Below the pieces are notes generated by a model that worked only from the letters and a program-made list of their open reading frames with translations, was not told the origin of the DNA and made no database searches. A stretch of 64,000 bases of DNA from Alphaproteobacteria bacterium (lineage in GTDB: Bacteria; Pseudomonadota; Alphaproteobacteria; Rhizobiales; Devosiaceae), in NCBI GenBank assembly GCA_018828145.1, contig JAHJWO010000055.1:62001-126000 (forward strand), given 5' to 3'. The position numbers and the translations under genes were made by a program. Positions within the stretch are counted from its first letter, which is position 1, and every line of letters starts with the position of its first letter. This document shows, in pieces, positions 1 through 7,162 of this stretch.

Positions 1-2
1 TC

Positions 3-788
3 CTGATGCTGGGCCTGTCGCAGACCAGCGCCTCGTCCGGATCGCTCCTGCTCAACCTCGAGGGCCTGGCTACAATGGCCATCGCGTGGATCGTGTTCCG
101 CGAGAACGTGGACCGGCAGCTGATCCTCGGTGCCGCCGCCATCCTCGCCGGCGCCGTGCTGCTGTCGTGGACGGGAGCTGGCCTGAGCCTCGACACCGGC
201 AGCCTGTTCATCGCCGCGGCATGCCTGAGCTGGGGCATCGACAACAACCTCACACGCAAGCTGTCGTCAGCCGATCCCGTGCAGATAGCCATGATCAAGG
301 GCCTGGTCGCCGGATCCACGAACCTGGTACTGGCTCTGTCGCTGGGTGCCAGCCTGCCGGGCATCGGCCTGATCGGCGCGGGTGCCGTCGTCGGTTTCCT
401 CGGTGTCGGCGTCAGCCTCGTCATGTTCATGCTAGGGCTGCGGCACCTGGGTACCGCGCGGACCGGGGCGTACTTCTCGCTGGCGCCGTTCATTGGTGCA
501 ATGCTGGCCATCCTGATTTTCCGCGATGCCATCACCTGGCACTTAGTCGGCGCGGGGATGCTGATGGCGATCGGGCTGTACCTGCACTTGGCCGAGCGGC
601 ACGATCATGAGCACGACCATGAGGGCCTCGAGCACGACCATGCCCATACCCATGACGAGCACCACCGGCATGCACACGATGGCCCGGTGACGGAGCCTCA
701 TTCGCACTCGCACCGGCATGAACCAATGCGCCACAAGCACCCACATTACCCGGATCTGCACCACCGTCATGGGCATGGCCACGGCTAA
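3..788 (+). CDS. EamA/DMT-family permease with His-rich C-terminal tail (5' partial)
   Basis: C-terminal part of a drug/metabolite-transporter (EamA-type) inner-membrane permease. The frame is open through the left edge, so the start lies outside the window. About 195 residues form alternating hydrophobic segments with the family-like stretch NLEGLATMAIAWIVFRE near the beginning. From about base 600 the protein turns into a soluble tail of about 60 residues in which His, Asp and Glu dominate (HDHEHDHEGLEHDHAHTHDE). Such tails bind divalent metals in other exporters, so a Ni/Co/Zn export role is inferred, not shown. The metal-resistance genes at the far right of the window fit this. The substrate is not determinable from sequence. 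The stop is TAA at 786-788. Confidence 0.85.
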   Translation: MMLGLSQTSASSGSLLLNLEGLATMAIAWIVFRENVDRQLILGAAAILAGAVLLSWTGAGLSLDTGSLFIAAACLSWGIDNNLTRKLSSADPVQIAMIKGLVAGSTNLVLALSLGASLPGIGLIGAGAVVGFLGVGVSLVMFMLGLRHLGTARTGAYFSLAPFIGAMLAILIFRDAITWHLVGAGMLMAIGLYLHLAERHDHEHDHEGLEHDHAHTHDEHHRHAHDGPVTEPHSHSHRHEPMRHKHPHYPDLHHRHGHGHG

Positions 789-1173
789 AGTTCAAGTTCA
801 GTTCAGCCTGCATAACAGTGCTTGGTTTCTGCTCGCCAAGATCAGAGGCAGATTATGTACAACGGCCTGGTAAATGTGGATGTCCGAAAAGGGGTGGAGG
901 CTGCCTCTTTGCGGAGCTTGCCAAGTGGCGTCTGGTGGCTACCGTGCTCATCTCGACCTTGCTCCAACCGTTGCTGGCCCGCCTCGCTGCCCCATCCCGC
1001 TCTCTTGTGATGGCATTCCTAATGCGACCGCGGATCTTCCACGATCAACCCGCAAGGGGTCCGCTAGCAAGCTGCGGCCTCTCGGCTGACGCCTTCGCGG
1101 TGATCGCGCCCGCCGCCGCACCCTGACGGAGCCATCGAGCGGGAATTGTCCCGCTCCAAGATGGAGCCCTCAG
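789..1173. other. Non-coding stretch between permease and small plus-strand gene
   Basis: About 385 bases with no gene I can support. Open frames here have no family resemblance and no convincing ribosome binding site. The only clear structure is the hairpin at 1137-1156 just before the next gene. Confidence 0.5.
1137..1156. repeat. Perfect 8-bp stem-loop upstream of small gene
   Basis: GAGCGGGA, loop ATTG, TCCCGCTC. It ends 17 bases before the ATG at 1174 and is not followed by a T run, so it is more likely a leader or single-strand promoter structure than a terminator. The role is inferred from position only. Confidence 0.5.
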
Positions 1174-1359
1174 ATGTCCAACGATCTAACCCTCGCCCAG
1201 AAGGCCGCCTGGCACCTCGCCCGCACTCTTATGGCCCCAGTGGTTCTTTTCCAGGTCGACGATGAATTCGGCGTGCTGCCCGCCGACGAGATCGATGACG
1301 CCGACGTCAAAGTCCTCTTCGAATACGATCCCTATAGCGGCGGTTGCTCGGTTCACTGA
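1174..1359 (+). CDS. Small hypothetical protein (61 aa) of plasmid leading-region type
   Basis: I do not recognise a named family. The 61-residue product is acidic toward its end (VDDEFGVLPADEIDDADVKV) and starts with a short amphipathic segment; there is no signal peptide or membrane span. It has a purine-rich stretch (GGAG) before the ATG and is followed 21 bases later by a strong intrinsic terminator, so it looks like a self-contained transcription unit. It lies on the same strand as the ArdC-like and DUF736 genes, on the side of oriT predicted to enter the recipient first. That it is expressed is inferred from the start signal, the terminator and codon use like its neighbours. Confidence 0.6.
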   Translation: MSNDLTLAQKAAWHLARTLMAPVVLFQVDDEFGVLPADEIDDADVKVLFEYDPYSGGCSVH

Positions 1360-1380
1360 AACCGATCCGACCTCCGATTG

Positions 1381-1409
1381 AGGCGGCGCCCGGCGCCGCC
1401 TTTCTTTTT
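1381..1409 (+). terminator. Rho-independent terminator
   Basis: 9-bp stem AGGCGGCGC / GCGCCGCCT with a CCG loop, followed by TTCTTTTT. It sits directly after the 61-residue gene. Confidence 0.85.
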
Positions 1410-1599
1410 GTCTCTCGCCTGCTCCCGCCCCCGTCCTGCCGGTGGTCCTGGCGGAGCCAGGCTATCAGCGCAACGGCTTCGCCGTCCTCCGCTGCGCTGC
1501 GGCCCATGGGGGTGCGCTGTCCGCCTTCCTGCTCCGCCCTGGCGGACCCCGTGACGGGGCCGCGATCGGCGCAGCCTCCAGAACCGGAGGTTCATGAAA

Positions 1600-2529
1600 A
1601 TGAGCATGAAAGAGAAAGGACCGCGCATCGACATCTATGCGCGGATCACCGACCGCATCGTGGCGGATATGGAGAAGGGCGTTCGCCCATGGATGCAGCC
1701 GTGGCGTGCGTCGAATGCCGTGGGCCGGGTGACGCGGCCCATACGGCATAACGGCCTGCCCTATAGCGGCATGAACGTGCTGCTGCTGTGGTCTGAGGCC
1801 CTCGCCCGCGGCTTCATCAACCCGATGTGGATGACGTTCAAGCAGGCGCTTGAGCTCGGCGGCGCCGTCCGCAAGGGCGAAACCGGCTCGATGGTCGTTT
1901 TTGCCAGCCGCTTCACCAAGACAGAGACAGACGCCGCCGGTGAGGAATTCGATCGGGAGATCCCGTTCCTGAAGGCGTATACGGTCTTCAATGTCGCGCA
2001 GATCGACGGCTTGCCGGACCAATATTACGGGCCGAAGACAGAACCCGTGCGCGATCCAGTCGCGCGCATCGAGTATGCCGATCGCTTCTTCGCCAGTACC
2101 GGCGCCGTGATCCGGCACGGCGGCTCACAGGCCTATTACGCCCCCTCGCTCGACATAATTCAGATGCCGCCATTCGAGACCTTCCGCGACGCCGCCTCAT
2201 ATGTCGCCGTCCTCAGCCATGAAGCCGTCCACTGGACTGCAGATTCTCGACGGGTCGGACGCGATCTCAGCCGCTATGCCAAGGACCGCAGCGAGCGGGC
2301 GCGTGAGGAACTGATCGCCGAGCTCGGGAGCTGCTTTCTCTGCGCTGATCTTGGCATCGCGCCAGAGCTCGAGCCCCGGGCCGATCATGCCAGCTACCTG
2401 GCCTCCTGGCTCAAGGTCCTCGTCGACGACAAGCGGGCGATCTTCTCGGCCGCTGCCCATGCGCAGCGTGCAGTCGCCTTCCTGCACGGCCTTCAACCGG
2501 CGATCTCTGAAGATCGCAGTGCTGCCTGA
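1600..2529 (+). CDS. ArdC-like antirestriction protein with zincin motif (DUF1738)
   Basis: Resembles ArdC-type proteins: an N-terminal ssDNA-binding domain followed by a zinc-metallopeptidase-like domain. The N-terminal part carries the family pattern around RPWMQPW and NGLPYSGMNVLLLW. The C-terminal half has the HExxH motif in SHEAVHWT (about residue 210) and a following EELIAELGS segment that supplies a further Glu. Known members protect incoming plasmid DNA from host restriction. GGAGG at 1586-1590 is followed by ATGs at 1594, 1600 and 1606; 1600 has the best spacing, so the start is chosen there, but 1594 is possible. Length (about 309 aa) is normal for the family. The gene is on the plus strand about 4.5 kb left of oriT, the place expected for a leading-region gene. 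Confidence 0.88.
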   Translation: MSMKEKGPRIDIYARITDRIVADMEKGVRPWMQPWRASNAVGRVTRPIRHNGLPYSGMNVLLLWSEALARGFINPMWMTFKQALELGGAVRKGETGSMVVFASRFTKTETDAAGEEFDREIPFLKAYTVFNVAQIDGLPDQYYGPKTEPVRDPVARIEYADRFFASTGAVIRHGGSQAYYAPSLDIIQMPPFETFRDAASYVAVLSHEAVHWTADSRRVGRDLSRYAKDRSERAREELIAELGSCFLCADLGIAPELEPRADHASYLASWLKVLVDDKRAIFSAAAHAQRAVAFLHGLQPAISEDRSAA

Positions 2530-3279
2530 TGATCATGAGCCTGTCGACGGCGGGGACGGTCACGGGCCCCCGGTCCCTCTGCGCGCCCTCTTGCTCCTGG
2601 CGGACGTGTAATCCACCGCCTGGGCGCTGATAGCCCGCCCATGGCGAAGTCGGACCCAAGATCGCCCCCTCCTGTGTGAGAAGGGCCTCGTGTGTGTTGG
2701 ATGCTGAATGGAGCGCCAACGGCGGACGGTCATCATCCTGCCCTGACTACGAACCGTTGGCAGGGTGCATCCGGGGGGCGGTCGTTATCGTCTGTGTCAC
2801 ACCGAAGGTTGCAGGCTGGGCTCGTGGTCGTCTGCACAGCCTTTACCGGGTCCGTGCTGAGAAACCAGAATGGGGGCTGGTCGCGTCGTGGGCGCCAGCG
2901 CTCGAAGCGAGGCTGACGAGGTCGGGCAACGGATCGCGCCGCACCGTCACCCCAGATGAAAGTGCCAGACCGACACCAGCCAATGTCACCTCCGGGCGGG
3001 TCTTCAAGCTCACGCCCAGATCACGTCCTCGATTTGGCATGTCTGACCGAATGACGTCGTCGCCGAAACGGCGACGCCTCGATCTTATCCCCGCAACCGC
3101 CGTCCGCAACTTTCTTCCCCTGATCGCTGCGCGCTCATTCCTCGCGAAGCAAGAATGCTGCTCCCGGCCGCCCTCCACTTTGTTCCGGCCTCTTCGAGGT
3201 GCGGGTCGATCGCCCCCGGTCTGTCGACAGCCATCGAGGTCGCGATGGGCGCGACCCGACAAACTTACGGAGACGACAA
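2530..3279. other. Long non-coding stretch between ardC-like gene and DUF736 gene
   Basis: About 750 bases. The long open frames crossing it do not resemble any protein I know and run out of frame through the DUF736 gene, so I treat them as chance. It contains a perfect hairpin at 3058-3076; otherwise I see nothing I can assign. Single-strand promoters or lagging-strand start sites are possible in such leading-region gaps, but that is inference. Confidence 0.5.
3058..3076. repeat. Perfect 8-bp hairpin with AAA loop
   Basis: CGTCGCCG, AAA, CGGCGACG. It lies about 200 bases before the DUF736 start and has no T run after it. A role as an ssDNA promoter or regulatory hairpin is only inferred. 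Confidence 0.5.
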
Positions 3280-3597
3280 ATGGCTACCATCGGCACCTTC
3301 ACCTCCAGCGCCAACGGTTTCACCGGCACGATCAAGACCCTCAACCTCAACGTCAAGGCGCGCATCGAGCGGGTCGAAAACCCTTCCGACAAGGGCCCGC
3401 AGTTCCGCATCTTCTCGGGCGCAGTCGAACTCGGTGCAGCCTGGCAGAAGACGGCCAAGGAAACCGAACGCGACTACCTCTCGGTCAAGCTGGACGATCC
3501 GAGCTTCCCCAACCCGATCTACGCCACCCTAATCGAGGTCGAAGGGCAGGAAGGCCTACAGCTCATCTGGTCCCGGCCCAACGGCAACCGCGACTGA
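3280..3597 (+). CDS. DUF736 family protein
   Basis: A 105-residue protein with the DUF736 pattern: [18 protein letters not shown] at the start, then [20 protein letters not shown] and [22 protein letters not shown]736 proteins are small soluble beta-rich proteins common on alphaproteobacterial conjugative plasmids, usually near DNA-transfer genes; their biochemical role is not known to me. The start is ATG 3280, preceded by GGAGA about 7 bases upstream; a longer upstream open frame lacks family similarity. A hairpin terminator follows 10 bases after the stop. Confidence 0.92.
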   Translation: MATIGTFTSSANGFTGTIKTLNLNVKARIERVENPSDKGPQFRIFSGAVELGAAWQKTAKETERDYLSVKLDDPSFPNPIYATLIEVEGQEGLQLIWSRPNGNRD

Positions 3598-3606
3598 TCC
3601 GCATCG

Positions 3607-3630
3607 AGGCCCCGTCCACTGGCGGGGCCT
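3607..3630 (+). terminator. Hairpin terminator after the DUF736 gene
   Basis: AGGCCCCG / CGGGGCCT with an 8-base loop, followed by TGATCCTTTTAT. The U-tract is imperfect, so it may attenuate rather than stop transcription into the next small gene. Confidence 0.6.
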
Positions 3631-3661
3631 TGATCCTTTTATCCACTGCGGGAGAAACACC

Positions 3662-3820
3662 TTGGCCTTCATCGACGAAATCGAAGAGCTGCGCGCCGAA
3701 CTCTGTCACAGCCACCTGACCGTCGCGGAACGCCGTAGCGCTGAGACAAGACTGGTCGAACTCCGTCAAAATCGAAACGTAGAACCCGGCAACGCGCAGA
3801 AGGCCACCACAAGGCACTAG
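3662..3820 (+). CDS. Small charged hypothetical protein (52 aa, TTG start)
   Basis: A 52-codon frame with a TTG start preceded by GGGAGA at good spacing. The product begins MAFIDEIEELRAEL and is rich in Glu, Arg and Leu, suggesting one amphipathic helix or short coiled coil. There is no known domain. It follows DUF736 in the same direction, as such short genes often do on related plasmids. It is too short to judge by length alone; the binding site and helical pattern are the support. Confidence 0.5.
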   Translation: MAFIDEIEELRAELCHSHLTVAERRSAETRLVELRQNRNVEPGNAQKATTRH

Positions 3821-3875
3821 CTCCACTGCGCCTAGCCTGTGACGGCTCAATGTCTACTTAGCGTCGTCACCCACG

Positions 3876-4166
3876 TCAGGATCGAGGAACGGCTGTCACA
3901 GAGTTTGGAACCGATCGAGAGACCCGCCTCGGCTGATAGCCGCGGAGCCTTTTGGCCCGCAATAGCTCAAGGAAGAGTCCCACAGCCTCACCCTCGTCAT
4001 CGAAGGAGTGCTGAACTGTGCGCCCGATGGTTCCGATCCGGCCCCAGCGACGGATGAGCCGGGCTTGACCGAACAGCGTTTCCTCAATCGACAGCGCGTA
4101 GAAGCGCGCCATGTTACGGTCCGGGTCCCGGCGTTCGATATAGAGCTGATATTGCTGCGCGATCAT
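3876..4166 (-). CDS. WGR domain protein
   Basis: Small (about 96 aa) WGR-domain protein. The diagnostic part is RRWGRIGTIGRTVQHSFDDE, followed by the helix that carries LFLELLRAKRLRGYQPR. WGR domains bind nucleic acids in several DNA-repair proteins; stand-alone WGR proteins on plasmids have no assigned job. The internal ATG at 4166 (MIAQQYQLYIERRD) matches the usual family start; a GTG at 4220 would add 18 residues. It follows the HU gene on the minus strand and may be the last gene of the traC-traD-traG transcript, which would make it a relaxosome or coupling accessory. That function is inferred from context only. Confidence 0.8.
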   Translation of the reverse strand: MIAQQYQLYIERRDPDRNMARFYALSIEETLFGQARLIRRWGRIGTIGRTVQHSFDDEGEAVGLFLELLRAKRLRGYQPRRVSRSVPNSVTAVPRS

Positions 4167-4266
4167 GCCGAGCAGAATCGCGCAGCCCGAATCCGCCGTC
4201 CAATGATTGGTTTGAATCACTGGATCGGCATCGATTCATTTTGGTGATGGATGCGGCGGCCGCCGA

Positions 4267-4545
4267 TCAGCCGTTGAGCGCATCCTTGATCGCCTTGGCC
4301 GGCGTAAAGCTCAGCTTCTTGGAGGCCGCAATCTTGATCGCGGCGCCCGTCGAGGGATTACGACCCTCGCGCGCCGGCGTGTCCTTGACCTTGAACTTAC
4401 CGAAACCGGGAATGCTGGTTTCGGCCCCCGATGTCGCTGCTGCGGCAATTTCCGCGAATACGGCTTCAACGATGGCTTTGGCTTGGGCCTTGGTGAGGCT
4501 TTGCTCAGCGGCGATCTTGTCGGCGATCTCGGTCGTCGTGGTCAT
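4267..4545 (-). CDS. HU/IHF-family DNA-binding protein
   Basis: A 92-residue histone-like protein. The family core is intact: N-terminal helices, GFGKFKVKDTPAREGRNP with the DNA-intercalating arm, and a C-terminal helix FTPAKAIKDALNG. It should bend DNA as a dimer. It starts 3 bases after the traG stop, and its ribosome binding site (GAGGAG) is formed by the last codons of traG (HHEE), so translation is probably coupled. This placement suggests a DNA-bending role in the relaxosome or oriT complex rather than a general nucleoid role; that is inference. Confidence 0.93.
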   Translation of the reverse strand: MTTTTEIADKIAAEQSLTKAQAKAIVEAVFAEIAAAATSGAETSIPGFGKFKVKDTPAREGRNPSTGAAIKIAASKKLSFTPAKAIKDALNG

Positions 4546-4548
4546 TGG

Positions 4549-6462
4549 TCACTCCTCATGATGGAAACGGTTTTTGCTTACCACGGATTTCATGTCCGCA
4601 CGCCGGAACCAGATGGCGCGCCCACAGCGGATTGGTGGATTGCCCGCTGTGAACACGATCTGCTCGTCGGCACGCATCTGCAGCACTTCATGCGGCAGGA
4701 TGAGAGGACGTCTCGATAATTGCCTGGAGCGGGTGCGAGACGATCCAGACGATTTTGTGCTGGTGCTGACCTGGCTGACCTCGACCGTGGTATCGCCGCA
4801 CCGTTTGGAAATGTAGTCTGCCGTCTCTGGGTCATTGATCGCCGCAAACGACATCCAGGACGCGCTTTCAAACCATTTGCTCGTCGCGTCACGGCCGCCG
4901 TAGGCCTCGCGCATCTGCCCGATGGACTGAAACAGCAGCACCAGCGTGATGCCATACTTGCGGCCGGCATCGCGGGCAGTTTCGAGAATGCGCATAAAGC
5001 CGAGCCGCGCCACTTCATCAAGTAGGAACAGTGTCCGACCCTCGATCTTGCCGTTGCGATTATAGATGGCGTTCATCAAGGCGCCGATGATTACCCGGGC
5101 GAGGCCCGGATGGTTCTCCAAAGTCTTGAGGTCGAGATTGATGAAAATGTCGGTCGTGCCGGCGGCGAGGTCGTCGGTGGAAAAGGTGTTGCCCGAAACG
5201 AGCGCCGCGTAGTTCTCGTAACTCAGCCAGTGGGTTTCCTTGGCGGCTGAAGCGTAGACGCCCGAAAAGGTCTCGGGCGTCATGTTGATGAAGGGCGCGA
5301 CGTTCTCCTTGACGAAGGTCGAGCCGGAACTGTCGTAGATGGCTTGCAGCCGTTGCCGTAGTTTGGGTTCGGGCTCAGCCATATTGGCGCGGACCCGCCG
5401 CAGGGTTTGTTCTGCCGGATCGACATGACCTGACAGGCACACATCGGCGATCAAAGCCGTGAGCAGTTGCAGCGCCGCACCCCGGAAGAAATCATCGCGC
5501 GCCGAACCTGCGCGCGGCGCCTCGGTGATGATCCAGGACGCGACGGCGGCAATGTCCTCTTCCTTGCTGCCACTAAAGCGACCGATCCAGTCGAGGGCGT
5601 TAAAGCCAATTTCGGGACTGGATGGATCGAGGGCAACGACCGTGCGCTGTGCGGCGCGCCGGTGCTCGCGGACCATCGGCGCGACCTCGTTGGACGGGTC
5701 GAGTATCACCAGACCATGCCCCCATTTGAGGGCGGTCGGGATCGTCACCGAGGTTGTCTTGAACCCGCCCGATCCCGCAAAGGCGATGCCGTGGGTTGAA
5801 CCGAAGGCACAGTCAAAGCACAGGAGCGGCGACGTACCGCCTACGCCCCAACTTTCCTTGTCATCGGCGCGGAACGCCCGCTCGGCGACAACATCCTGGT
5901 CAACGCGACAGCGTTCCCCGATGACAACGCCGCCCATACTGGGGAACAGCCTTTTGGTTTCGGCTTGGCTCATCCAGTTGGAGGATCCGTGAATGGCGCG
6001 TCGTCCTTCTATCCGCTTCGGCGCCTTGGCGGAAAAGGCCCGGTTGCCGCGCGAGACGACGCGGAGCCCAAACAATCCGGCACCAAGGGCGAGCATCGCG
6101 CCCATCGTTGTCGATGGATCGACAAAGCCGAGAACCGCATTAAACGGTACCTGGTCTGCGAAGCTGGAGAGTCGCGCAAGTTCACGCCACACGGCGACCG
6201 CGACCGCGACCGTTGCGCCGCTGGCAACCCCACCGCCGACATAGCGGATCGCCGTCGAGCCGGCCGACGCAAACAAGATAACAACGCCCAAGCCGGCAGC
6301 TGTCGCATAGGGCAGGGCTATGCCGAGCTTGCCGAGTAGCATCTGCGCGCTAGATGTCGTCCCTAGACCTGCCATCCGCTGCTCGATCCCTGTCAGCATC
6401 CAGACGGTCGTGGTCATCAGCAGGATGGGCATCAACACCGAAGTCAGCTTCTTGAGCGTCAT
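4549..6462 (-). CDS. traG: TraG, type IV coupling protein (Ti type)
   Basis: VirD4/TraG-family inner-membrane ATPase that brings the relaxase-DNA complex to the mating pore. The N-terminus has several hydrophobic segments (about residues 10-130). The nucleotide-binding motif is [10 protein letters not shown] near residue 230 and the Walker B is [11 protein letters not shown] near residue 480. The chosen start at 6462 has an AAGAGG site 9 bases upstream and gives 637 residues, close to other Ti-type TraG proteins; the frame could begin further upstream inside traD, but that extension is not TraG-like. It overlaps the 3' end of traD by about 110 bases and is followed by the HU gene, so traC-traD-traG-HU is likely one operon under the dyad at 6988-7005. 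Confidence 0.96.
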   Translation of the reverse strand: MTLKKLTSVLMPILLMTTTVWMLTGIEQRMAGLGTTSSAQMLLGKLGIALPYATAAGLGVVILFASAGSTAIRYVGGGVASGATVAVAVAVWRELARLSSFADQVPFNAVLGFVDPSTTMGAMLALGAGLFGLRVVSRGNRAFSAKAPKRIEGRRAIHGSSNWMSQAETKRLFPSMGGVVIGERCRVDQDVVAERAFRADDKESWGVGGTSPLLCFDCAFGSTHGIAFAGSGGFKTTSVTIPTALKWGHGLVILDPSNEVAPMVREHRRAAQRTVVALDPSSPEIGFNALDWIGRFSGSKEEDIAAVASWIITEAPRAGSARDDFFRGAALQLLTALIADVCLSGHVDPAEQTLRRVRANMAEPEPKLRQRLQAIYDSSGSTFVKENVAPFINMTPETFSGVYASAAKETHWLSYENYAALVSGNTFSTDDLAAGTTDIFINLDLKTLENHPGLARVIIGALMNAIYNRNGKIEGRTLFLLDEVARLGFMRILETARDAGRKYGITLVLLFQSIGQMREAYGGRDATSKWFESASWMSFAAINDPETADYISKRCGDTTVEVSQVSTSTKSSGSSRTRSRQLSRRPLILPHEVLQMRADEQIVFTAGNPPIRCGRAIWFRRADMKSVVSKNRFHHEE

Positions 6463-6664
6463 GGCGGAAGGCCTCTTCTCCGATGGCAAGGAGGCGCGCG
6501 CGCTCAGGCGCATTGCCGGCCAACTTGCGTTTGGCCTCGAGCAACAGGCCAAGCAGCAACGCCCGCTTTTCGTAGCGCAGCCCCGCCTTAGCGATGAGGC
6601 CGCCCAGTTGGATTTTTTCTCTGGTGTCTTTTTTCCGGTCGTCGGTCCTGGCCAATTGCATCAT
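6350..6664 (-). CDS. traD: TraD, conjugal transfer protein (Ti type, extended C-terminus)
   Basis: Matches the small Ti-plasmid TraD proteins by [20 protein letters not shown] and the following [14 protein letters not shown] stretch. Its exact biochemical role in transfer is not established. Typical members have about 70 residues; this frame has 104 because its end runs deep into traG in another frame. The extra C-terminal part (rich in Asp and Arg) may carry no function. It starts 4 bases after traC stops, so translation is probably coupled. Confidence 0.88.
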   Translation of the reverse strand: MMQLARTDDRKKDTREKIQLGGLIAKAGLRYEKRALLLGLLLEAKRKLAGNAPERARLLAIGEEAFRHDAQEADFGVDAHPADDHDRLDADRDRAADGRSRDDI

Positions 6665-6668
6665 CCGC

Positions 6669-6914
6669 TCAGTCCGTCCGAGTGTTGCCCTGAGGCGCGC
6701 CAGGAGCGGCCTCCTTCGCCCCGGTGGCCTTCCGAAACCGAGCTGAGAGTTCTTCGAAGGCTTTGATGAGGTCGCTGTCTTCGACCTCGACGTCGCCGAG
6801 CCCGGCCCTGAGCGCGATGCGTCCGATGCGTCCGGCCTCTTTGGTTTCCGCCTGCTTGAGCTGCTCCTGCAGCCTGGCGATTTCGTCGCGGAGTTTGATG
6901 ACGGGCTTTTTCAC
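6669..6914 (-). CDS. traC: TraC, conjugal transfer protein (Ti type)
   Basis: First gene of the left-hand transfer operon. The product resembles Ti TraC in [20 protein letters not shown] (a short coiled coil) and [12 protein letters not shown]. Such proteins are thought to assist the relaxosome at oriT. The start is taken as GTG 6914 (V-KKPVIKL) because it matches the family start and has AGGGGA about 8 bases upstream; the longer frame to 7112 would run through oriT and the operator dyad. The predicted protein has 81 residues. Confidence 0.9.
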   Translation of the reverse strand: MKKPVIKLRDEIARLQEQLKQAETKEAGRIGRIALRAGLGDVEVEDSDLIKAFEELSARFRKATGAKEAAPGAPQGNTRTD

Positions 6915-6987
6915 GTGTCGTTTCCCCTTGGACCGAAAATGCCCCGAAGTACGACATGATCTTCCCCGCATGCAAGCCAGTGCGCAC

Positions 6988-7005
6988 CCTATCAAATCCG
7001 ATAGG
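6988..7005. promoter_or_regulatory. Candidate tra box (18-bp dyad), copy 1
   Basis: CCTATCAAATCCGATAGG: 6-bp arms CCTATC/GATAGG around a 6-base spacer. It lies 74-91 bases before the traC start, between the divergent traCDG and traAFB operons. The same 18 bases recur before traI (29809-29826). The size and position match the TraR operator of Ti plasmids, although the sequence is different. TraR binding is inferred. Confidence 0.75.
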
Positions 7006-7057
7006 TCGGCAGCGCCGACTTCTTTTGCGATTATCCCGCCGTTCCGAAGGAATGGCT

Positions 7058-7090
7058 CCAAGGGCGCAGTAATACGTTGCGTGGCAACGT
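7058..7090. other. oriT, Ti/RSF1010-type nick region
   Basis: CCAAGGGCGCAGTAATACGT closely resembles the Ti-plasmid oriT core (CCAAGGGCGCAA...TATACGTCGC). On the bottom strand it reads GCG-CCCTTGG, the RSF1010/Ti-type nick context, which would place the cut between 7065 and 7064. It is followed directly by a perfect 7-bp inverted repeat ACGTTGC-GTG-GCAACGT (7074-7090). It lies between traC and traA, as in Ti plasmids. The exact nick is inferred by analogy. Confidence 0.87.
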
Positions 7091-7162
7091 TGCGGGCTCC
7101 GCCGGAAGGCAAGGACCATTTCGGGTGAACACCGATCCTTCAACTCCGGAAGCTCCGCTGCC

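Noticed and set aside
532..813. Minus-strand frame opposite the His-rich tail
   Set aside because: Antisense to a repetitive CAT/CAC coding stretch; its His/Met content is a mirror effect.
818..1126. Plus-strand frame in the first intergenic region
   Set aside because: No ribosome binding site and no recognisable protein pattern; overlapping frames are equally long.
2676..3719. Long plus-strand open frame (347 codons)
   Set aside because: It runs out of frame through the DUF736 gene, has no domain-like sequence and is rich in Arg/Pro/Ser as in chance frames of GC-rich DNA.
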